This document shows positions 60,287 to 64,000 of a stretch of DNA of 64,000 nt, one piece after another. Positions within the stretch are counted from its first letter, which is position 1, and the number at the start of each line of letters is the position of its first letter. The notes beneath the pieces are model-generated. The model was not told the origin of the DNA. It searched no databases and worked only from the letters and a program-made list of their open reading frames with translations. Made by a program: the position numbers and the translations under genes. The stretch is from JANQTF01 sp041741415 (lineage in GTDB: Bacteria > Bacteroidota > Bacteroidia > J057). The DNA lies in assembly GCA_041741415.1 (NCBI GenBank), contig JBGSKC010000036.1:1-64000 (forward strand), in the 5' to 3' direction.

Positions 60287-61018
60287 ATGAAACTGGACGT
60301 GTTGTTTTTTGCCGCCCATCCCGACGATGTGGAGTTGGGCTGTGCCGGGACCATTTGCAAGCTCACCGCAGAAGGCAAGCTGGTTGGCATCATTGACCTG
60401 ACGAAAGGCGAGCTGGGCTCCAGGGGCACACCTGAGTCGCGGATGGAAGAAGCACTGGAGGCCGGAAGAATCATGGGTCTTGCTGTCCGGCATAATCTGG
60501 GGTTTCGCGATGGCTTTTTTGTTTCAGATGAGGCTCATCGACTGGCCGTGGTACAGATGATCCGGAAATACCGCCCGGAGGTCGTGATAGCCAACGTGCC
60601 CCACGACCGGCACCCCGACCATGGCAAAGGTTCCAGGCTGGTTCGGGACGCAGCCTTTCTCGCTGGTCTACGGAAGATTGAAACCAAGCTCGACGACAAG
60701 GAACAGGAGGCGTGGCGGCCGAAGAGCCTGTTTTTCTACATCCAGGACTATTACCACCAACCCAGCTTTGTGGTGGACATTACCCCTTTCTGGGAGCAAA
60801 AAAAGCAGGCCATTCAAGCCTACCGATCGCAGTTTTTTAGTGAATCCCAAGACGGAGAAGAGCCTCAAACCTATATTTCATCCGCATCTTTCTGGCATTT
60901 TTTGGAAGGGAGATCGCGGAATATGGGCCATTTGGCTGGTTATGAGCTGGGAGAAGGATATTTGTGCGAAACGCCACTGGGGGTGGATCAACTCACAGAG
61001 CTTCGGATGGGCTGGTGA
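60287..61018 (+). CDS. bshB1: Bacillithiol biosynthesis deacetylase BshB1
   Basis: A 243-residue zinc-dependent deacetylase of the GlcNAc-PI de-N-acetylase (LmbE) family. The metal site is HPDDVELG (His11, Asp13, Asp14), and the third ligand is in the NVPHDRHPDHGKGS segment, which is also the BshB1 signature. GELGSRGTPESRMEEA and LGFRDGFF are characteristic of the BshB1 subgroup. It hydrolyses GlcNAc-malate to GlcN-malate in the synthesis of bacillithiol, the low-molecular-weight thiol of Bacillota and many Bacteroidota. bshA and bshC are not in the window. AGGAAGAG upstream of the ATG is a good ribosome site. A bidirectional terminator follows. Confidence 0.95.
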   Translation: MKLDVLFFAAHPDDVELGCAGTICKLTAEGKLVGIIDLTKGELGSRGTPESRMEEALEAGRIMGLAVRHNLGFRDGFFVSDEAHRLAVVQMIRKYRPEVVIANVPHDRHPDHGKGSRLVRDAAFLAGLRKIETKLDDKEQEAWRPKSLFFYIQDYYHQPSFVVDITPFWEQKKQAIQAYRSQFFSESQDGEEPQTYISSASFWHFLEGRSRNMGHLAGYELGEGYLCETPLGVDQLTELRMGW

Positions 61019-61076
61019 AGCCTGATCAAGAAAATAAAGATCAGAAAAGACCACGGCTCCATATCCGGCACATGAA

Positions 61077-61106
61077 AAAGCCCCGCCAATGGCGGGGCTT
61101 TACTTT
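61077..61106. terminator. Bidirectional terminator between bshB1 and the T9SS module gene
   Basis: An 11-bp perfect stem (AAAGCCCCGCC with GGCGGGGCTTT, loop AAT) is flanked by A on the left and by T-rich sequence on the right, so it can stop transcription from both convergent genes. The minus direction has the better T tract (TTTTT). Confidence 0.85.
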
Positions 61107-61132
61107 TAATCAGTTGCGTAGGAAGCCTGAGC

Positions 61133-61400
61133 TTATTCTTTCACCAGCTTGCTCACGGCCACCTTGCCACCCTGACGGAGGGAGAGCAGGTACATGCCAG
61201 CGGGCAGAGTAGAGAGGTTCAGTTCAGCTTTGATGCTGGAAGCGTTCATTTCCTGGGTAGCCACTACCTGGCCAACGCTGTTCATCACAGTGAGGGACAC
61301 AGGGCCGGTGCTGTTCAGGTCAGACATTTCGATGTAGAAGATGCCGGTAGAAGGGTTCGGATAGACGTTCACACCAGAGAGAAGGTCTTCAGCATCAACA
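61133..61400 (-). other. T9SS type A sorting domain of the module protein
   Basis: The last roughly 85 residues of the module gene form a sorting domain: NVYPNPSTGIFYIEMSDLN, then TVMNSVGQVVATQEM, LSTLPAGMYLLSL and the lysine-rich end KVAVSKLVKE. The PNPSTG box and AGMYLL strand are the diagnostic parts. Confidence 0.85.
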
Positions 61401-64000
61401 CCAGTTACGTCACCAGGAGTTCCGATGAGGTAGTTGTAGTGATCGAGAGCAGTCCAGCCTTTAGCCCAGAGGTCGTTAGCTCCAAGTCCGAAAGCACCTT
61501 TGTAGGTAGTCGGAGTGAAGAAAGGATCGCTGGCAACTTTCAGGTTGCTGGTCACATCAAATCCGGCGAAGCGTGGGTCAAGACCGTTATCGGAGATGTA
61601 AGAGAGACCCTCAATCTTCGGATCGGAGATGGTGTTGTTGTTGGTCATGTAGGTCTGGAAAGCAGTCACAGCAGCAGACACTTTAGCGGCGGAGTCACCA
61701 GGAGCCCAGCGTTCTGGGATGGGAGAAATCCGGAAGATAGAAGAGCCGGTGTTGCTGGCCACGTTCCAGAAGATGTTGTTGGTCATGTCCAGGTCGCCAG
61801 CCACAAAGCGGTCGTAAGAGTTCTCGGTAGAGATAGAGTCAGATTTGATCTCTGCATCCACACCACGGCCAGACTCGATAAAGACGGAGTTGTACACTTT
61901 CCCACCACCGTTGGCACGGAAGGTAGCAACGCGGTTGTTGGTTCCGGCTGGCTTGCTGCCGATGAAGGTAGCGTTGTAGATGGTAGGGATGGCGAAAGGC
62001 ATTCCGTTCTCAGGGGTGTCAGCACCGTCCCATTCGCCCATGCGGTCGCCAAAGCCGGCAGCCTGAATCTGAAAGAGCCACTGGATCTTGCCAGTCCAAC
62101 CTTGGTCGTAGTCGAGGCCGTCATCTTCAGCAAAAGCGATCACCACGTTTTTGAGGTTCACTGAACCACCGAAGATTTCGATGCCGTCGTCAGCAGAAGC
62201 GTAAGATTCCACGAACTCGACAGTAGTGGCACGTCCAACGCCAGCCAGGGTCAGGCCCTGAATTTCATTGTTCGAGGCCAAAGCCACACCAGAGTGACGG
62301 ATGGACACATAGCGAATGATACCACTATTGTCGTCGTTTTCATTTCCGCCAAACGTACCAACAGAAGCTGGCAGCGTGCTGGGGATCCCTTCTACCTGCT
62401 CAGAACCGTTGTTGGAGGTGTTAGTAGGAGCATCACCACAGATGATGACTCCACCCCAGAGGCCGATAGCCTGGTTGTCAATGAAGTCGTTGGGGTCGTT
62501 GGTGTTGTCGAGGATGGAGGTAAAAATGATAGGAGCGCCAGCAGTTCCGAGGGCTTCGATATAGCCATCACGCTCTACTACAAGGGCAGAGGCATTTTCC
62601 AAAGCTCCGGTGTCAGCCAGCACCACAGTACCAGCCTGGATGCGGAGAGTATCGCCGTTATCAACACGGACGTAGCCTTCGAGCACATAAACGTTGTTGT
62701 TGGTCCAGGTAGTAGTACCAGTTGTGCCAGCCACGCGGATGGTGTCAGAAGCAGCAGGGTCGGCTACATAGCCATAGTGGTCGAGGGCTGTCCAGCCTTT
62801 GATCCAGAGGCCGTCAGGAGAAGGGGCGAAAGCACCTTTGTAGCTGGTAGGCGTGAAGAAAGAACCTGAAACTGGAGCCAGGTCGGTAGTCACATCCAGG
62901 CCGTAGAAACGGGGATCCAGCACAGCGTCATCCACGTAAGAAAGACCAGCGATGTCGGGGTTGGCAATTTTGTTGGCAGCCCCCATCTGGGTGGCAACAT
63001 TCGTAACAGCAGCAGAAACAATGGTAGCAGAGTCGCCGGGAGCCCAACGAAGCGGAGTGGGGGAAACTCGGAAAATGGAGGAGTTGGTATTGCTGGCCAC
63101 GTTCCAGAACACGTTGTTAGACACAACGAGATCACCAGCCACGAAGCGGTCGTAAGAGTTTTCAGAAGAGATGGAGTCAGACTTGACTTCCACATCCACA
63201 CCACGGCCTTGCTCGAGGATGATGGAGTTATAGACTTTGCCACCACCGTTGGCGCGGAAAGTCATAGCGCGGTTGTTGGTACCAGCCGGCCTGTTGCCAA
63301 TAATGGTCATGTTGTAGATGGTCGGGATGGCGAAAGGAGTACCATTCTCAGGCGTGTCAGCACCGTCCCATTCGCCTGTGCGGTCGCCAAAACCAGCAGC
63401 CTGGATGATGAACAGGTATTGAATGTTACCAGTCCAGCCCTGGTCGTAGTCGAGCATGTCGTCTTCAGCGAAAGCAATGGTCACCCACTTGAGGTTTACA
63501 GTACCACCGAAGATCTCGATGCCGTCATCAGCGGAGGCGTAGGATTCGATGTGTTCGATCATGGTTGCGCTGCCAACACCGGCCAAAGTAAGGCCCTGGA
63601 TTTCGTTGTTGGAGGCAAGAGCAACCCCTGTGTGGCGGATAGACACATAGCGAAGAATCCCGCTGTAGTCATTGGGCTCGTTTCCACCAAAGGTACCCAC
63701 AGTGGCAGGCAGGGTAGAAGGAATCCCTTCCACTTGCTCAGATCCATTGTTGGAAGTGTTGGTTGGAGCGTCGCCGCACATGATAATACCACCCCACAAA
63801 CCAATGGCTTGCTTGTCGAGGAAGTCATCCGGGTCGTTTACATTGTCCTGAATGGAAGAGAAAATGATCGGCTCAGCAGCAGTGCCGTTAGCCAGGATCA
63901 CGCCGTCACGCTCTACGATCAGGGCGGAGGCATTTTCCAGGGCTCCATCCTCAGCCAGCACCACGGTACCAGCGTTGATAGTGAGGGTCTCGCCATTGTC
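61133..64000 (-). CDS. T9SS-secreted protein of tandem 446-residue modules (5' end beyond window)
   Basis: An open frame of 956 codons that runs off the right edge, so the N-terminus is missing; an apparent start near 63964 is only a GTG valine codon. It contains two tandem modules, offset by exactly 1,338 bases at the two sequence landmarks I compared, each with GALENASAL, GIPSTLPA(S/T)VGTFGGNE, SIRH(S/T)GVALASNNEIQG, EWDGADTPENG and GWTALDHY. The modules have parallel-beta-helix-like spacing with Asn and Asp ladders. After the second module come about 90 residues: LSGVNVYPNPSTGIFYIEM and LPAGMYLLSLRQGGKVAVS, a T9SS type A sorting domain. The protein is likely to be an abundant surface or secreted protein. 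Codons such as CTG, CGT, GCT and GGT are frequent, suggesting strong expression. Confidence 0.88.
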   Translation of the reverse strand, partial: DNGETLTINAGTVVLAEDGALENASALIVERDGVILANGTAAEPIIFSSIQDNVNDPDDFLDKQAIGLWGGIIMCGDAPTNTSNNGSEQVEGIPSTLPATVGTFGGNEPNDYSGILRYVSIRHTGVALASNNEIQGLTLAGVGSATMIEHIESYASADDGIEIFGGTVNLKWVTIAFAEDDMLDYDQGWTGNIQYLFIIQAAGFGDRTGEWDGADTPENGTPFAIPTIYNMTIIGNRPAGTNNRAMTFRANGGGKVYNSIILEQGRGVDVEVKSDSISSENSYDRFVAGDLVVSNNVFWNVASNTNSSIFRVSPTPLRWAPGDSATIVSAAVTNVATQMGAANKIANPDIAGLSYVDDAVLDPRFYGLDVTTDLAPVSGSFFTPTSYKGAFAPSPDGLWIKGWTALDHYGYVADPAASDTIRVAGTTGTTTWTNNNVYVLEGYVRVDNGDTLRIQAGTVVLADTGALENASALVVERDGYIEALGTAGAPIIFTSILDNTNDPNDFIDNQAIGLWGGVIICGDAPTNTSNNGSEQVEGIPSTLPASVGTFGGNENDDNSGIIRYVSIRHSGVALASNNEIQGLTLAGVGRATTVEFVESYASADDGIEIFGGSVNLKNVVIAFAEDDGLDYDQGWTGKIQWLFQIQAAGFGDRMGEWDGADTPENGMPFAIPTIYNATFIGSKPAGTNNRVATFRANGGGKVYNSVFIESGRGVDAEIKSDSISTENSYDRFVAGDLDMTNNIFWNVASNTGSSIFRISPIPERWAPGDSAAKVSAAVTAFQTYMTNNNTISDPKIEGLSYISDNGLDPRFAGFDVTSNLKVASDPFFTPTTYKGAFGLGANDLWAKGWTALDHYNYLIGTPGDVTGVDAEDLLSGVNVYPNPSTGIFYIEMSDLNSTGPVSLTVMNSVGQVVATQEMNASSIKAELNLSTLPAGMYLLSLRQGGKVAVSKLVKE

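Noticed and set aside
1..64000. tRNA, rRNA, CRISPR array, IS element or prophage
   Set aside because: I scanned the larger gaps for TΨC-like motifs, direct repeats with even spacers and transposase motifs and saw none. This is a reading by eye, not a covariance-model search.

Overview
The window is chromosomal DNA from a member of the Bacteroidota, probably a marine-type Saprospiria/Lewinella-like lineage (the lower rank is inference). The evidence is an rpmG-DUF4295 ribosomal pair, several secreted proteins ending in type IX secretion (T9SS) sorting domains (type A, and one gliding-motility type B), a bacillithiol BshB1 deacetylase, an HU-CCDC81/SPOR protein, a DUF5723 protein, a NtrY-like kinase, and -7 elements of the Bacteroidota TAnnTTTG type. 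I saw no tRNA, rRNA, CRISPR array, phage gene or transposase. All genes look intact except at the two window edges.

Layout. 1-3.3 kb (minus): a small exported protein, a YHYH lipoprotein with a clear terminator, and a lone cytochrome P450. 3.5-4.0 kb: L33 and DUF4295 with promoter and terminator. 4.1-12.0 kb (plus): four tightly coupled genes for a T9SS beta-helix protein, a GT-C-like membrane protein, a lipoprotein and a DUF5723 outer-membrane protein. 12.0-14.2 kb (minus): an acyltransferase and a CrtD-like carotenoid desaturase. 14.2-22.7 kb: three small to medium plus-strand genes converging on a 1,844-residue repeat protein of the gliding-motility C-terminal family. 23.0-32.5 kb (plus): HldD, a membrane protein, a giant NtrY-like histidine kinase and a 1,155-residue exported protein. 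32.5-37.0 kb (minus): RfbB, AlkA, an acyltransferase and a TPR protein. 37.2-40.2 kb (plus): an HSDL2-like SDR, a PLP decarboxylase and a lipoprotein. 40.3-41.9 kb (minus): a single-domain response regulator and a cystathionine gamma-synthase/lyase. 42.0-53.2 kb (plus): EcsC, then an envelope run (1,040-residue TPR protein, beta-barrel, HU-SPOR protein, triple-SPOR protein, 63-residue protein) and a PP2C-like/Sel1 membrane protein. 53.2-61.0 kb (plus): two TRAP permeases, AroC, RseP, a lipoprotein, a T9SS protein and BshB1. 61.1-64.0 kb (minus): a T9SS protein made of near-identical 446-residue tandem modules, running off the right edge.

Most of the coding capacity goes to the cell surface: secreted adhesin-like proteins, lipoproteins, barrels and envelope remodelling. 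Housekeeping enzymes (L33, HldD, RfbB, AlkA, AroC, RseP, BshB1) lie between them without their usual partners. No single stretch is clearly a new defence or biosynthetic system. The best leads are the degenerate PP2C/Sel1 protein coupled to TRAP permeases that lack a binding protein, the HU-SPOR/triple-SPOR envelope block, the four-gene surface operon, the tandem module gene at the right edge, and a dispersed GAGCCGG heptamer repeat in intergenic DNA.
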